64,000 nucleotides of DNA from an uncultured Eubacteriales bacterium (GCA_934394585.1 CAKRQU010000007.1:10807-74806), one strand, 5' to 3'; counted from the first letter of the stretch, positions 36,581 to 46,647 are shown. The notes: generated from the letters alone by a model not told the origin. Numbers and translations are program-made.

Positions 36581-37674
36581 TGATGACAAAAAGACGCCCG
36601 TTTCTTTTATTTCTGCGGATAATTTTTCTCGCCGTGCTTATATCGGCGTCGGTTTTTCTGACTTTTTCGGAGGCAAAGCGCCGCGAGAGAATGATAGATT
36701 TTGCCGATGTTTATCCCATAGTGCAAAAATATTCCGCCATGTACGGAATAGAAGAAAATCTGCTGCTCGCCATGATATGCACGGCAAGCAATTTCGACGC
36801 AAATGCGACATCCGCTTCCGGTGCGATAGGGCTGATGCAGATTTCCCCCGCGACGTACAGCGGCGATATAAAGACGCGCATGGGTATAAACGAAAGTGAA
36901 AATATGCTTTACGACGCAGATTTCAATGTGCGTTGCGGCGCATATTATCTGCGCGTATGGCTGGATTATTACAATTCGCCGATACTGGCGCTCGCGGCAT
37001 ATAATGCGGGCGCGGGAAATGTGCGCGCGTGGATACAAAATCCCGAATACGCCGAGGGCGGCGAGCTGAAAACAGACAAAATTCCCTCTGCCGGCACGGC
37101 ACAATATATAAAATCCGTAATGAAGCATTACGACGATTACAACAAAAAATACGGCGAGGCAAAAGCGGTACGCAAGGTAAATACGGATGAAAAAAGATAT
37201 GTTTCACGCGAGCTTTGCTTTGAATTTGCGAAAAAATACGGGGCAATATACGATGTGGACCCCTATCTCATAATATCCGTGGCGGAGGTGGAAAGCGGTT
37301 TCAACGCGAATGCGCTTTCAAAATCGAATGCCATGGGGCTTACTCAGATAAAGCCCGATACATACCGCGTGGATATCGCGGCAAATCTCTGCATAGACGA
37401 CCCGCCGGAGAGGCTTTACGATCCGGAATTTTCGATAAAATGCTGCGCATACTATCTTTCATGGTTGCAAACGCGGCTGAAAAGAGTGGGCACGGGTTCG
37501 CCGTGGCAGACGGCGGCGGCATATCACGGCGGCATAAACAAAGTCCGCGGCTGGCTTTCCGACGGGGAATACAGCGAGTGCGGCGAGCTGATTTATGAAA
37601 AGCTCCCCGATGCCGCGACGAAAAGATATGTGGAAAAAATAAGAGAAGCATACGATTTTTGGAAAAATAAATAA
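36580..37674 (+). CDS. Tandem lytic transglycosylase, first domain lacking the catalytic Glu
   Basis: A 364-residue protein with one N-terminal membrane segment (about 8-30) and two SLT domains. Domain 1 (about 45-185) keeps GAIGLMQISPATY and LAAYNAGAGNVRAW, but where the family has E-S it has Ala69-Ser70 (MICTASNF). Domain 2 (about 210-360) keeps Glu238 in VAEVESGFN, with MGLTQIKPDTY and AAYHGGINKVRGW. So domain 1 should bind glycan without cutting and domain 2 should be active. The membrane-anchored enzyme cleaves peptidoglycan. Start overlaps coaE (ATG 36580; 36583 also possible, behind TTGGAG). Confidence 0.9.
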   Translation: MMTKRRPFLLFLRIIFLAVLISASVFLTFSEAKRRERMIDFADVYPIVQKYSAMYGIEENLLLAMICTASNFDANATSASGAIGLMQISPATYSGDIKTRMGINESENMLYDADFNVRCGAYYLRVWLDYYNSPILALAAYNAGAGNVRAWIQNPEYAEGGELKTDKIPSAGTAQYIKSVMKHYDDYNKKYGEAKAVRKVNTDEKRYVSRELCFEFAKKYGAIYDVDPYLIISVAEVESGFNANALSKSNAMGLTQIKPDTYRVDIAANLCIDDPPERLYDPEFSIKCCAYYLSWLQTRLKRVGTGSPWQTAAAYHGGINKVRGWLSDGEYSECGELIYEKLPDAATKRYVEKIREAYDFWKNK

Positions 37675-37699
37675 TTTTACATAAAGAAAGGAAAAAATC

Positions 37700-39118
37700 A
37701 TGGAAGAAACAAATGTAAAAAAAGACGAAAAGTCTGCAGTTGACTCTCTGAAAGAGGAGCTTTTTTTCAAAAGCCAGAACGCTTTTGAGCAGATGGACGA
37801 AGCCGAAACGGAAAAATGCTTTGACTATGCGAAAAATTACGCAAAATTTCTTAACAGCGGCAAAACCGAGCGCGAATGCGTAAAGACCGCTGTGGAAATG
37901 CTGGAAGAAAAGGGTTTTATCCCCTTTGATTTCGGAATGAAGGTAAACGCGGGAGAAAAATACTATTACAACAACCGCGGCAAGAGCCTCGTGGCTTTCA
38001 TTATGGGCAGCGAAGGACTGGAAAACGGCGTTTATATGTCGGCGGCTCATATAGATTCCCCGAGAATAGACCTGAAGCAGCATCCGCTTTATGAAGCAGA
38101 CGGTTTCGGATTTTTCAAAACACATTACTACGGTGGCATAAAGAAATATCAGTGGACTACCATTCCGCTCGCAGTTCACGGCGTAGTGGCAAAGAAAGAC
38201 GGCAGCGTCGTTGAAGTAACAGTGGGCGAAGACGATGATGATCCCGTATTTTATATAACAGATCTGCTTCCGCATCTCGCAGGCGGTCAGATGTCCAAAA
38301 CAGGCGGAAATTTAATCGCAGGCGAACAGCTGAATATTCTCATCGGTTCACGCCCCTACAGCGAAAAGACAGGCGAGGGCATAAAGCTGAACATAATGAA
38401 AATACTCAATGAGAAATACGGCATAACAGAGGGCGATTTCATGAGCGCCGAGCTGGAAATGGTGCCTGCCGCAAAGGCAAGAGATATAGGTTTTGACCGC
38501 AGCATGATAGGCGCTTACGGTCATGACGACAGAGTGTGCGCTTACCCCACGCTGACGGCTCTCATGGAAACGGAAAAGCCGAAGCACACCGTAATGGCTA
38601 TCCTCGCCGACAAGGAAGAGATAGGCAGCGAAGGCAACAGCGGCATGAAGAGCGAAGTTTATTTCGATATTATCGCCGATCTCGCAAATACCATGGGCGT
38701 TTCCGACGCAGTGGTGAGAAGAAGCTCGAAATGCCTTTCTTCCGACGTAAATGCGGCTTATGATCCCAATTTTGCCGAGGTTCACGAGAGAAGAAACACG
38801 TGTTTTGCCAACGGCGGCGTGGTAATAACGAAATTTACGGGCGCACGCGGCAAATCCGGCTCGAACGATGCTTCCGCCGAATTCATGGGCTTTGTCCGCG
38901 GCGTGCTCGATGACGCGGGCGTAGTATGGCAGACCTCCGAGCTCGGCAAGGTAGATGCAGGCGGCGGCGGTACTGTGGCTATGTATATCGCGCAGAAGAA
39001 TGTCGATGTGGTAGACCTCGGAGTTCCCGTGCTTTCCATGCATGCGCCCTACGAAGTTGTCGCAAAGACAGACGTTTATATGACGCACAAAGCTATCGCG
39101 GCTTTCTTTGCAAAATAA
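37700..39118 (+). CDS. M18 family aminopeptidase
   Basis: A 472-residue aspartyl/leucyl-type aminopeptidase of the M18 family (ApeA/ApeB-like), a cytosolic dodecameric zinc enzyme. Motifs: SAAHIDSPRIDLK (first His ligand), HYYGGIKKYQW, IGAYGHDDRVCAYPTL (Asp), DKEEIGSEGNSG (Glu pair) and SMHAPYEVVAKTD (last His). Length is usual. Ribosome binding site AAAGAAAGGA, 25 nt after the transglycosylase. It ends at a shared bidirectional terminator. Confidence 0.94.
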   Translation: MEETNVKKDEKSAVDSLKEELFFKSQNAFEQMDEAETEKCFDYAKNYAKFLNSGKTERECVKTAVEMLEEKGFIPFDFGMKVNAGEKYYYNNRGKSLVAFIMGSEGLENGVYMSAAHIDSPRIDLKQHPLYEADGFGFFKTHYYGGIKKYQWTTIPLAVHGVVAKKDGSVVEVTVGEDDDDPVFYITDLLPHLAGGQMSKTGGNLIAGEQLNILIGSRPYSEKTGEGIKLNIMKILNEKYGITEGDFMSAELEMVPAAKARDIGFDRSMIGAYGHDDRVCAYPTLTALMETEKPKHTVMAILADKEEIGSEGNSGMKSEVYFDIIADLANTMGVSDAVVRRSSKCLSSDVNAAYDPNFAEVHERRNTCFANGGVVITKFTGARGKSGSNDASAEFMGFVRGVLDDAGVVWQTSELGKVDAGGGGTVAMYIAQKNVDVVDLGVPVLSMHAPYEVVAKTDVYMTHKAIAAFFAK

Positions 39119-39129
39119 GCAAATATGAA

Positions 39130-39167
39130 AAGAACCCCGTCTGCAATTTGCAGACGGGGTTTTGTGA
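39130..39167. terminator. Bidirectional terminator between convergent genes
   Basis: ACCCCGTCTGCAA pairs with TTTGCAGACGGGGT, flanked by AAAAG and TTTTG. It separates the M18 gene from the minus-strand lipoprotein. Confidence 0.88.
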
Positions 39168-39175
39168 TAGATAGA

Positions 39176-40600
39176 TTATTTGTAATATTCGGTATCGTAA
39201 AGTTTGCCGTCGGGAGTGTAATACGATTTTTTTGAAAGCTTTCCGTTTTCGTCGTAATCGTATAAGATGTATTCTTCAAGAGCGCCGTCACTATTGTATC
39301 GGCTTTCTTTGATTTTCTTGCCGCTTTCGTCGCATTCACTTATCGAATATTGATAAATATTTCCGTTTCCATCGTAGGAAATATATTTAATCGCACTTTC
39401 AAAGTCGGATTTCCCCGGATATTCGAAGCGATGACTGGGCTTTCCGGAGGATTTATATTCCGTTATCGCTGTCTTATATCCGTCGGCATTATATTCGTAT
39501 ATTCCGTATCCGGAAAGTTCGCCGTTGCTGTATCGGCTTTCTTTGATTTTATTATTGTTTTCGTCGTATTCGAAAACAAACCGCGGCTGTCCGTTTAAAT
39601 ACTCGTATTTTTTCACTATGTGCCTGCTGTTTGTTTTACCGCTGTATTCCAGTTTCAGCGTGATGTTGTCCGCCTTGTCATAATATGTTTCCGATATGGG
39701 AAAGCCCGCATCATTATATTCGTATGCCGTGCGTCCTGTTGCTTTTTTGTCGGAGTCGAGCTTTATTCGCTCCGTGATCTTTCCGTTTTCATTGAAATAT
39801 TCTTTTGTGCCGCCGGATTCTTCGGAAAAGTCGAAATTGTATCTTTTATTTCCGTTTTCGTAATATTCCGTTTCGGATACCGATTTTGTTTTTTCGTTTC
39901 GGGTTTCGCTCTTTGCGATTTTCCAGTCGTTTGTAAAATGAGCGGTACAGATGATTTTCTCGCTGTCTTTTTGACAGACGGATGTTATTTTGCGGTTTTC
40001 TTCATCGTAGGAAAAATCGCGCTTTTCGAAAATGTCGCCGCTTTTCGTATATACACGATAGCCCGTCATTTTCCCGTCGTCATCGTAGGAAAATTCGGTT
40101 TTGTCTATTTCGATTTCGCATATATTATCATCGACCATTGCATCTATAACAATATTTCCGTACCTTATTTCGGTGATATTTCCATTTTTATCCGTACTGT
40201 AGTCGTATGTATGCGTTTGCGTTTCAACCCCGTCCCTGAAGCTGAAATCGGTATTTACGGTTTCTTTTATCATTCTGCCTTTTTTATCGTATTCGTAGAT
40301 GTTTTCCGAGTACCATTTTTCCGCGCCCGCATCAAAACATGTCACTCTTACGAGATAGCCGTTTTTATTGTATTCTCTTACTGTTTTCACATCATACTCG
40401 GTTTCCTCATATATGCCTTTTTCTTTTCTGTCAAATTCCGGTATTGCATAATCCGAGATGAAAAGATTTATAAACTCATCCGCCGCGGCATAAATGCCCG
40501 TTTTTTCTTTTTTGTCGTTTTTAGCGCTTGCGCAGGATACAGCGAAAACAGTGCCGAAAAGGAACAGTGCCGCGAGCAGAAAAGATAAAAATTTTTTCAT
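39176..40600 (-). CDS. YD-repeat-like lipoprotein
   Basis: A 474-residue protein with signal peptide and lipobox Cys near residue 23 (AVSCASAKN). From about residue 65 to the end it is built of some 15 to 20 short units of the form Y-x-Y-D/N-x-x-G-x-x-x, for example NIYEYDKKGRMIKE, TEFSYDDDGKMTGY, YEYNDAGFPISE and YEYNADGYKTAI. These resemble RHS/YD or wall-binding beta repeats and probably form an extended beta sheet. No catalytic domain. It sits outside the membrane with unknown function. Own promoter at 40669-40697. Many Lys, Glu and Tyr codons are AT-rich. Confidence 0.85.
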   Translation of the reverse strand: MKKFLSFLLAALFLFGTVFAVSCASAKNDKKEKTGIYAAADEFINLFISDYAIPEFDRKEKGIYEETEYDVKTVREYNKNGYLVRVTCFDAGAEKWYSENIYEYDKKGRMIKETVNTDFSFRDGVETQTHTYDYSTDKNGNITEIRYGNIVIDAMVDDNICEIEIDKTEFSYDDDGKMTGYRVYTKSGDIFEKRDFSYDEENRKITSVCQKDSEKIICTAHFTNDWKIAKSETRNEKTKSVSETEYYENGNKRYNFDFSEESGGTKEYFNENGKITERIKLDSDKKATGRTAYEYNDAGFPISETYYDKADNITLKLEYSGKTNSRHIVKKYEYLNGQPRFVFEYDENNNKIKESRYSNGELSGYGIYEYNADGYKTAITEYKSSGKPSHRFEYPGKSDFESAIKYISYDGNGNIYQYSISECDESGKKIKESRYNSDGALEEYILYDYDENGKLSKKSYYTPDGKLYDTEYYK

Positions 40601-40668
40601 GGTGTTTTCTCCTTCACAGAAATTGAATTTTGCTGATATGATGTGATGCAGTGCGGGTATATATTTAT

Positions 40669-40697
40669 ATTATACCGAAAAAGGATGTATTTGTCAA
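40669..40697 (-). promoter_or_regulatory. Promoter of the YD-repeat lipoprotein
   Basis: Minus strand TTGACA (40692-40697), 17-nt spacer, TATAAT (40669-40674). Confidence 0.88.
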
Positions 40698-40773
40698 TAT
40701 CGCTTTTGCGTGCTGCAAAAAACACCGAGGGAAGCGGGCATGCCTTTCACGTTCAAATTTTACAAATACACGC

Positions 40774-40802
40774 TTGAATAATAGGAAAATATGTGATATA
40801 CT
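40774..40802 (+). promoter_or_regulatory. Promoter of the MacB/FtsX-type ABC operon
   Basis: TTGAAT (40774-40779), 17-nt spacer, TATACT (40797-40802), about 95 nt upstream of the start codon. Confidence 0.7.
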
Positions 40803-40897
40803 TTATTGCGACAGGCGGCGCACGGAAAAAATTACGAAATCTGCGGTGTCGTGTCTGTTCTCGTGAAAATTACAAACGCAAATCAAGAGGGTACAAA

Positions 40898-41599
40898 ATG
40901 GCTTATATCGAATTTGATAACGTATGCAAAAAATACAAAAACGGGGAGTCGGAGATATATGCGCTCGATCATATATCATTTACCGTTGAGAAAGGTGAGC
41001 TTTGCGTGATAGTCGGTCCGAGCGGAGCGGGAAAAACCACATTGCTGAATATACTCGGCGGCATGGACAGCGCGAGCAGCGGTCATGCATATCTGGACGG
41101 ATGCGAAATAAGCGCGATGAGCGATCGCGCACTTACGGATTACCGCCGCACGGATGTGGGCTTCGTTTTCCAGTTTTACAATCTCGTGCCGAACCTCACG
41201 GCAAAAGAAAATGTGGAGCTGGCTTCCGAAATATGCAAAGACAGTCTGGATGCGGAAACCGTGCTGAAAAGCGTGGGACTGGGCGAGCGCATGAACAATT
41301 TTCCCGCACAGCTTTCGGGCGGCGAACAGCAGAGAGTTTCCATAGCGAGAGCCATCGCGAAAAATCCTAAAATAATTCTTTGCGACGAGCCTACCGGCGC
41401 GCTCGATTACAATACGGGAAAAGCCGCGCTGAAGCTATTGCAGGACACCTGCCGCGATACGGGGAAAACCGTGATAATCATAACTCACAACAGCGCGCTG
41501 ACCCGGATAGCGGACAGAGTGATCCGCGTGAAAAACGGAAAAGCCGTTTCCGAGGAGATAAACAAAACTCCGATGCCCGTGGAAAGGATAGAATGGTAA
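40898..41599 (+). CDS. ABC transporter ATP-binding protein, LolD/MacB class
   Basis: A 233-residue ATPase: Walker [11 protein letters not shown]-loop [12 protein letters not shown], signature LSGGEQQR, Walker [12 protein letters not shown], switch IITHNSAL. The ATG at 40898 follows AAGAGGG; a longer upstream reading runs through the promoter. It pairs with the FtsX-type permease 6 nt downstream. Such pairs export peptides, resist antimicrobial peptides or act on the envelope. Confidence 0.92.
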   Translation: MAYIEFDNVCKKYKNGESEIYALDHISFTVEKGELCVIVGPSGAGKTTLLNILGGMDSASSGHAYLDGCEISAMSDRALTDYRRTDVGFVFQFYNLVPNLTAKENVELASEICKDSLDAETVLKSVGLGERMNNFPAQLSGGEQQRVSIARAIAKNPKIILCDEPTGALDYNTGKAALKLLQDTCRDTGKTVIIITHNSALTRIADRVIRVKNGKAVSEEINKTPMPVERIEW

Positions 41600-41605
41600 A
41601 GCGCG

Positions 41606-44356
41606 GTGAAAAAGACAAGATTTAAAAATATATCGCGGAATATAAAGGGAAGCATGACGCGCTTTTTATCTATACTTTTCATAGTGGCGCTCGGTTCCGG
41701 TTTCATGGCGGGACTGGCAGCCACTTCTCCCGATATGTACGATACCGCCGACAAATACATGGATGAAAACAACTGGTTTGATCTGGATATAAAATCCTCG
41801 CTGGGTTTCACGGCGGATGACGTGGCGGCGGTCGCTTCCGATGCCGATGTAAAAGAGGCGGTCGGCACAAATGTTTTCGATATAGTGCTGGTGGGCGGCG
41901 ATACGGAATATACCTGCCGCGTATATGCCACGCTTTCCGGCGCGGAAAACCCGATGAACGGCGTAGTGCTGAAAGAGGGCAGAATGCCCGAAAACGACGG
42001 TGAATGCCTTGCTCAGATAACGATGGGCAGATATTTTGACGGAGATATAAAGATAGGCGATGTGCTGACGCTTTCCGGCGACAATAAAAATTACGATATT
42101 CTCGACGGCTGCATGAAGAAAAATTCGCTTACCGTGGTGGGATTTGTCGAAAGCCCGATGTGCATAAGCATAACGGCGGAGCCGAGTACCGTCGGTACGG
42201 GACGTATAGCGATGGATATATATACTGCCGCCGACTTTTTCAAAACCGATTATTTTACGGATATTTTTGTCACGCTGAAAGGCGCCGCAGAGCTTGATGC
42301 CTTCGGCGACGAATACGAGGATCTGATAAACGGCAGACTTTCATCTATAGAAGCGCTCGGCGACGAGCGTATGAAAATCCGCAGGGATTCCATAAAAGAA
42401 ACCGCGAGGGAAAGCATGGCTTTCCTGCAAAAAGCGGCAATGCTCGCGGCGCAGATAAAGAGTGCCGGTACGATGCCCGATACGGCTGCGATAAAGCAGA
42501 TTTACGAAAACGCCGCCGCGGCTGTGCTCACCGCATCGGGGGAGCCTGCGCTCGCGTCGCTTCTTCCGCAGACGGAAAAAGCCGTAGCGGAAGGAATTTC
42601 CGGCGCGGGAGGGCTTGAAGCGCTCGCATCCGCGATGGCTGCCGATATCAAAGCGGCAGATAACATGACAGGAGAAGTTTCCGAGGTGTCGTGGATTTTG
42701 CGTACGAGATACGACAATACGGGATTTTCCGCATACGACAGCAATGTGGGCAAAGTGTCCGCGCTTTCCAAAATATTCCCGGCATTCTTTTTCATGGTGG
42801 CTTTGCTTGTCGCGTTGACCACTATGACGCGTCTGGTGGAGGAAAACCGCGCACAGATAGGCACGCTCAAGGCTCTGGGCTTCACAAACGGGCAGATTTT
42901 GCGCGAATATATGTTTTACAGCCTGCTTTCGTCCGCGCTCGGCTGTGCGCTCGGCTTTGCCGTGGGATTCAGATTATTCCCGCGCGCCATCAGCTCCGCC
43001 TACAGCATGATGTTTATCCTGCCGGAAACACAGACGCCTTTCCGCGCGGACATAGCGCTGTGGGTAGCTCCCGTGACGGTGGGAAGCATACTTCTCGCTT
43101 CTTTTCTTGCCTGCCATGCGGAATACAAGGCTTCTCCCGCGGCGCTGATGCAACCGAAAGCGCCTGCCGCAGGCAAGCGTATATTCCTCGAGCACCTGCC
43201 GTTTATATGGAAAAAGCTTTCTTTCACGCACAAAGTGACCTGCCGCAATCTTTTCAGATACAAAAAGCGCTTTTTCATGACGGTGATAGGCGTGGCGGGA
43301 TGCAGTGCGCTCCTGCTCACGGGATTCGGACTGCGCGATTCCGTTTCGGATATAGTGGATAAGCAGTTCGGCGAAATTTACAAATACGAGCTGACCCTGA
43401 TGACGGGCGGCGAGGAAGCCATGCAGAGCGACGATGCGCTCGCGGCAATGCTTTCCGACAAATCGCTCGTTTCCGATAAAATGGATTTCTTTGAGGAAAA
43501 CGCAAAGGCCGGCGAAGCCGTGAAAACGGAATCGCTGAAAATATGCGTCCCCTCGGAGCCTTCGCGCACGGAAAATTTCATAGCTCTGAGAAACCGCAAA
43601 AGCGGGGAAGCCATAGCTTTCCCCGAAAACGGCGCCGTGCTGACGGAAAAACTTTGCGAAAAGCTGGGGCTTTCCGTGGGTGATACGGTAACTCTGGAAA
43701 ATGCCGACGGCAAAAAAGGCACCGTGACAGTCGCAGGGATAACGGAAAATTATATATCATCCTACGCATACATGAATGCCGCAACTTACGAGAGCGTTTT
43801 CGGCACCTCGCCGGAATTTTCACATGTTATGTGCAGACTGGCGGGGAAAGCCGACGCAAATGACGCGACGGGACGTTTCATGAACTGCGAAAGCGTGGTT
43901 TTCGCAAATTCATCTGTCAGCCTGAAAAACAGCTTCAGCGACTCGATAAAAAGTATAAACGGCGTCATTCTCACGCTGATACTTGCTGCGGGACTGCTCT
44001 GCATGGTCACACTCTATAATCTGACGAATGTCAATATCTGCGAGCGCAGAAAAGAGCTCGCCACGATAAGAGTGCTGGGATTTCACAAGAGGGAAGTGGA
44101 AAATTACATTTTCCGCGAAACCAATATACTCAGCTTTATAGGCGCGGCAGCGGGACTGCTCGTCGGCGTATGGCTGCATTCTTTTGTGGTGCGCACGGTA
44201 GAGGTGGACCAGGTTATGTTCGGCAGGAGCATATATCCCATGAGCTATATTTACGCGCTCGCCATATCGGTGGCTTTCACGCTGCTCGTGAATATCGTGA
44301 TGCGCGGAAAAATACGCTCCATAGATATGGTGGAAGCCATGAAAGCAAATGACTGA
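41606..44356 (+). CDS. FtsX-type ABC transporter permease, duplicated domain form
   Basis: A 916-residue permease with one N-terminal membrane segment (about 15-35), an external domain of about 330 residues, three segments near 390-520 with the FtsX motif RLVEENRAQIGTLKALGF, another segment near 555-575, a second external domain, and three C-terminal segments with NICERRKELATIRVLGFH. This double FtsX layout is the large 8-10 segment permease seen in Firmicutes. GTG start at 41606, with only a weak ribosome binding site overlapping the ATPase gene end, so translation is probably coupled. Confidence 0.9.
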   Translation: MKKTRFKNISRNIKGSMTRFLSILFIVALGSGFMAGLAATSPDMYDTADKYMDENNWFDLDIKSSLGFTADDVAAVASDADVKEAVGTNVFDIVLVGGDTEYTCRVYATLSGAENPMNGVVLKEGRMPENDGECLAQITMGRYFDGDIKIGDVLTLSGDNKNYDILDGCMKKNSLTVVGFVESPMCISITAEPSTVGTGRIAMDIYTAADFFKTDYFTDIFVTLKGAAELDAFGDEYEDLINGRLSSIEALGDERMKIRRDSIKETARESMAFLQKAAMLAAQIKSAGTMPDTAAIKQIYENAAAAVLTASGEPALASLLPQTEKAVAEGISGAGGLEALASAMAADIKAADNMTGEVSEVSWILRTRYDNTGFSAYDSNVGKVSALSKIFPAFFFMVALLVALTTMTRLVEENRAQIGTLKALGFTNGQILREYMFYSLLSSALGCALGFAVGFRLFPRAISSAYSMMFILPETQTPFRADIALWVAPVTVGSILLASFLACHAEYKASPAALMQPKAPAAGKRIFLEHLPFIWKKLSFTHKVTCRNLFRYKKRFFMTVIGVAGCSALLLTGFGLRDSVSDIVDKQFGEIYKYELTLMTGGEEAMQSDDALAAMLSDKSLVSDKMDFFEENAKAGEAVKTESLKICVPSEPSRTENFIALRNRKSGEAIAFPENGAVLTEKLCEKLGLSVGDTVTLENADGKKGTVTVAGITENYISSYAYMNAATYESVFGTSPEFSHVMCRLAGKADANDATGRFMNCESVVFANSSVSLKNSFSDSIKSINGVILTLILAAGLLCMVTLYNLTNVNICERRKELATIRVLGFHKREVENYIFRETNILSFIGAAAGLLVGVWLHSFVVRTVEVDQVMFGRSIYPMSYIYALAISVAFTLLVNIVMRGKIRSIDMVEAMKAND

Positions 44357-44363
44357 AATAAAA

Positions 44364-44405
44364 ATGTATTGCCGCGTCCTAAAAGATCCGGCAATACATT
44401 TTTTT
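44364..44405 (+). terminator. Terminator of the MacB/FtsX operon
   Basis: AATGTATTGCCG pairs with CGGCAATACATT around a central loop, followed by TTTTTTT. Confidence 0.88.
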
Positions 44406-44491
44406 CTATATTAAGTGTAAAATTTATCATGCGGAATTTTGGTTATTATGACAAAAATTAATAAAACATGAGCAAAGTTGAGGTAAAGTTG

Positions 44492-44520
44492 TTGACTAAA
44501 ATCGGTTTGAGTGATATTAT
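44492..44520 (+). promoter_or_regulatory. Promoter of the RDD gene
   Basis: TTGACT (44492-44497), 17-nt spacer, TATTAT (44515-44520). Confidence 0.6.
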
Positions 44521-44581
44521 ATTTATAATATAAGATATAATTTGTCATAAACCGATTTTTTGTGCGAAAGAGAGAAGCGGA

Positions 44582-45334
44582 ATGATTTACGATATTCAGA
44601 AGGCGAGCCTGTGGAAAAGAATAGCGGCGGCTTTGCTGGATTTTATTCTTATTTCCATCGTTGCAGTGGGATTTGCCTCTCTGATTTCGCTTATAACGAA
44701 TTACGACAGGCATAATGACGAGCTGAATGCCATTTATGCCGAATATGAAGAAAAATACGATATAGACCGCAGCAAAGATCTGTCCACGCTGACCGACGAG
44801 GAGCGCGTGCGGTATGAAAAGGCGGACGAGGCTTTCCGGAATGATGAAAAAGCCGCGAAAACCGCTTCGCTCGTGCTTAATCTTACTCTGGTGATAACAA
44901 GCATGAGCATTTTTGCCGCAGTGATGGCGGGCGAATTCATTCTGCCGCTGATACTGAAAAACGGGCAGACCGTGGGCAAAAAGGTATTCGGGCTGGGCGT
45001 GATGGCGACAAACGGCGTGAAAATAAAAACCGTGGCGCTTTTTATCCGCTCTCTGCTCGGCAAATATACCATAGAAACCATGATACCCGCGCTGATACTG
45101 ATAATGATTTATTTCGGAAGCATAGGACTGACGGGCGTAATCGTGCTCGGACTGATAATCCTGCTCCAGCTTATACTGATAATATCCACAAGAAACAATT
45201 CACTGATACATGATCTCATTTCCGATACCGTTGTGATAGATTTGTCGAGCCAGCGGATTTTCGATTCGGAAAGCGAAATGATAGAATATAAAAAGAAAGT
45301 TCATGCCGAAGCGGCGGCAAAATCGCCGTATTGA
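44582..45334 (+). CDS. RDD family membrane protein
   Basis: A 250-residue protein. The RDD motif appears as SLWKRIAAALLDFILI in the first of about four membrane segments (near 15-37, 100-125, 155-175, 180-205). A charged loop (about 43-95) is rich in Asp, Glu and Lys. GQTVGKKVFGLGVMATNG and NNSLIHDLISDTVVID are typical of the family. RDD proteins have been linked to ion or proton transport, but the substrate is unknown. Ribosome binding site AGAGAAGCGG. The 210 nt after it (45335-45544) hold only a weak hairpin near 45428-45452 and no clear promoter for the importer operon. Confidence 0.88.
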   Translation: MIYDIQKASLWKRIAAALLDFILISIVAVGFASLISLITNYDRHNDELNAIYAEYEEKYDIDRSKDLSTLTDEERVRYEKADEAFRNDEKAAKTASLVLNLTLVITSMSIFAAVMAGEFILPLILKNGQTVGKKVFGLGVMATNGVKIKTVALFIRSLLGKYTIETMIPALILIMIYFGSIGLTGVIVLGLIILLQLILIISTRNNSLIHDLISDTVVIDLSSQRIFDSESEMIEYKKKVHAEAAAKSPY

Positions 45335-45544
45335 TGAGGCGCACTTTTTTCGGATGATGAAAATGTACACTATGGCAGGAGCGGGGCAGAAAATGGATCA
45401 GGCGGATAATCTCGGATAGCAACATGCAAAGGCGCACGATGTGCGTCCTTTCGTCGCGCAAAAAACCGAATTTTTATCCTGCTGTAAACCGGATGTTAAT
45501 AATAGCAGAACAAAAAGGCAAATAACTAAAGGAAAGGGTTTTAT

Positions 45545-46645
45545 ATGAAAGTAGAATTGCAGAATCTCACAAAAATTTTCCCGAGCAGGAACAAAAAGTC
45601 AAACGAAGAGGTCGTAGCGGTAAATAATTTTAATTTTACCATACCGGACGGTAAGCTGATAGGACTTCTCGGACCTTCCGGCTGCGGAAAAAGCACGACT
45701 CTCTATATGATTTGCGGACTTCAGAAGCCGACGAGCGGAAAAATATTTTTCGGTGATGACGATGTTACCGAGCTTTCTCCGGAAAACCGCGGAGTGGGTC
45801 TTGTTTTCCAGAACTACGCCCTTTATCCGCACATGACTGTAAAGCAGAATATCCTTTTCCCGCTTCAGAATCTGAAAGGCGCAGACAAGCTGGACAAGGA
45901 AACGATGCTGGAGCGTGCTTATGAGGCGGCAAAGCTTGTTCAGATAGACAATCTGATGGAGCGCAAGCCGAGCGAGCTTTCCGGCGGTCAGCAGCAGCGT
46001 GTCGCCATAGCGCGTGCGCTTGTGAAAATGCCCAGAGTTCTTCTTCTCGACGAGCCGCTTTCCAACCTGGATGCACGTCTGCGTCTGCAGACGCGCGAGG
46101 AAATCCGCCGTATTCAGCGCGAAACAAAAATAACCACCGTTTTTGTAACACACGACCAGGAAGAAGCGATGAGCATTTCCGATATGATAGTGGTAATGAA
46201 GCTCGGCGTGGTACAGCAGATAGGCAAGCCGCAGGAAGTATACGACGATCCCGTAAATCTTTTCGTGGCGAAATTCCTCGGAACACCTCCGATAAACGTA
46301 TTTGAAGGAAATATTACCGCGGGCAAGCTTTATATAGGCGAGGACGCAGTCCTTTCCGTGCCCGGTCAGGAGGACAGAGAAGTATATGTGGCTATCCGTC
46401 CCGAAGGCTTTATTCCTTCCGAAACCGGTGCGCTCTGCTGCAAGCTTTCCAATATCGAAGTAATGGGCAGAGATGTCAGCATAGTTTCCACAAATACATT
46501 CTCGCAAAATCCCGTAGTGCGTTCCATAATAAATTCGGATTACAAAATAAACACGGAGTCCGAAATGGTAAGATACGATCTGAAGCCGCACAAGACGTTC
46601 ATTTTCGATAAAAAGACCGAAGAAAGAATTTATTTTGAGGTATAA
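45545..46645 (+). CDS. Carbohydrate-type importer ATPase, UgpC/MsmK/MalK family
   Basis: A 366-residue ATPase of the CUT1 importer class: Walker A GPSGCGKST, Q-loop VFQNYALYPHM, signature LSGGQQQR, Walker B LLLDEPLSNLDA, switch VTHDQEEAM, then the C-terminal TOBE regulatory domain (about 240-366). One ATPase of this class often serves several importers. The second importer (57128-60514) has none, so this protein may energise both. Ribosome binding site AAAGGAAAGGG. First gene of a six-gene run to 52667. Confidence 0.94.
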   Translation: MKVELQNLTKIFPSRNKKSNEEVVAVNNFNFTIPDGKLIGLLGPSGCGKSTTLYMICGLQKPTSGKIFFGDDDVTELSPENRGVGLVFQNYALYPHMTVKQNILFPLQNLKGADKLDKETMLERAYEAAKLVQIDNLMERKPSELSGGQQQRVAIARALVKMPRVLLLDEPLSNLDARLRLQTREEIRRIQRETKITTVFVTHDQEEAMSISDMIVVMKLGVVQQIGKPQEVYDDPVNLFVAKFLGTPPINVFEGNITAGKLYIGEDAVLSVPGQEDREVYVAIRPEGFIPSETGALCCKLSNIEVMGRDVSIVSTNTFSQNPVVRSIINSDYKINTESEMVRYDLKPHKTFIFDKKTEERIYFEV

Positions 46646-46647
46646 TT

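Noticed and set aside
45335..45544. Clear promoter for the first importer operon
   Set aside because: The gap was searched on the plus strand; no TTGACA/TATAAT-like pair at proper spacing was found, only a weak hairpin.
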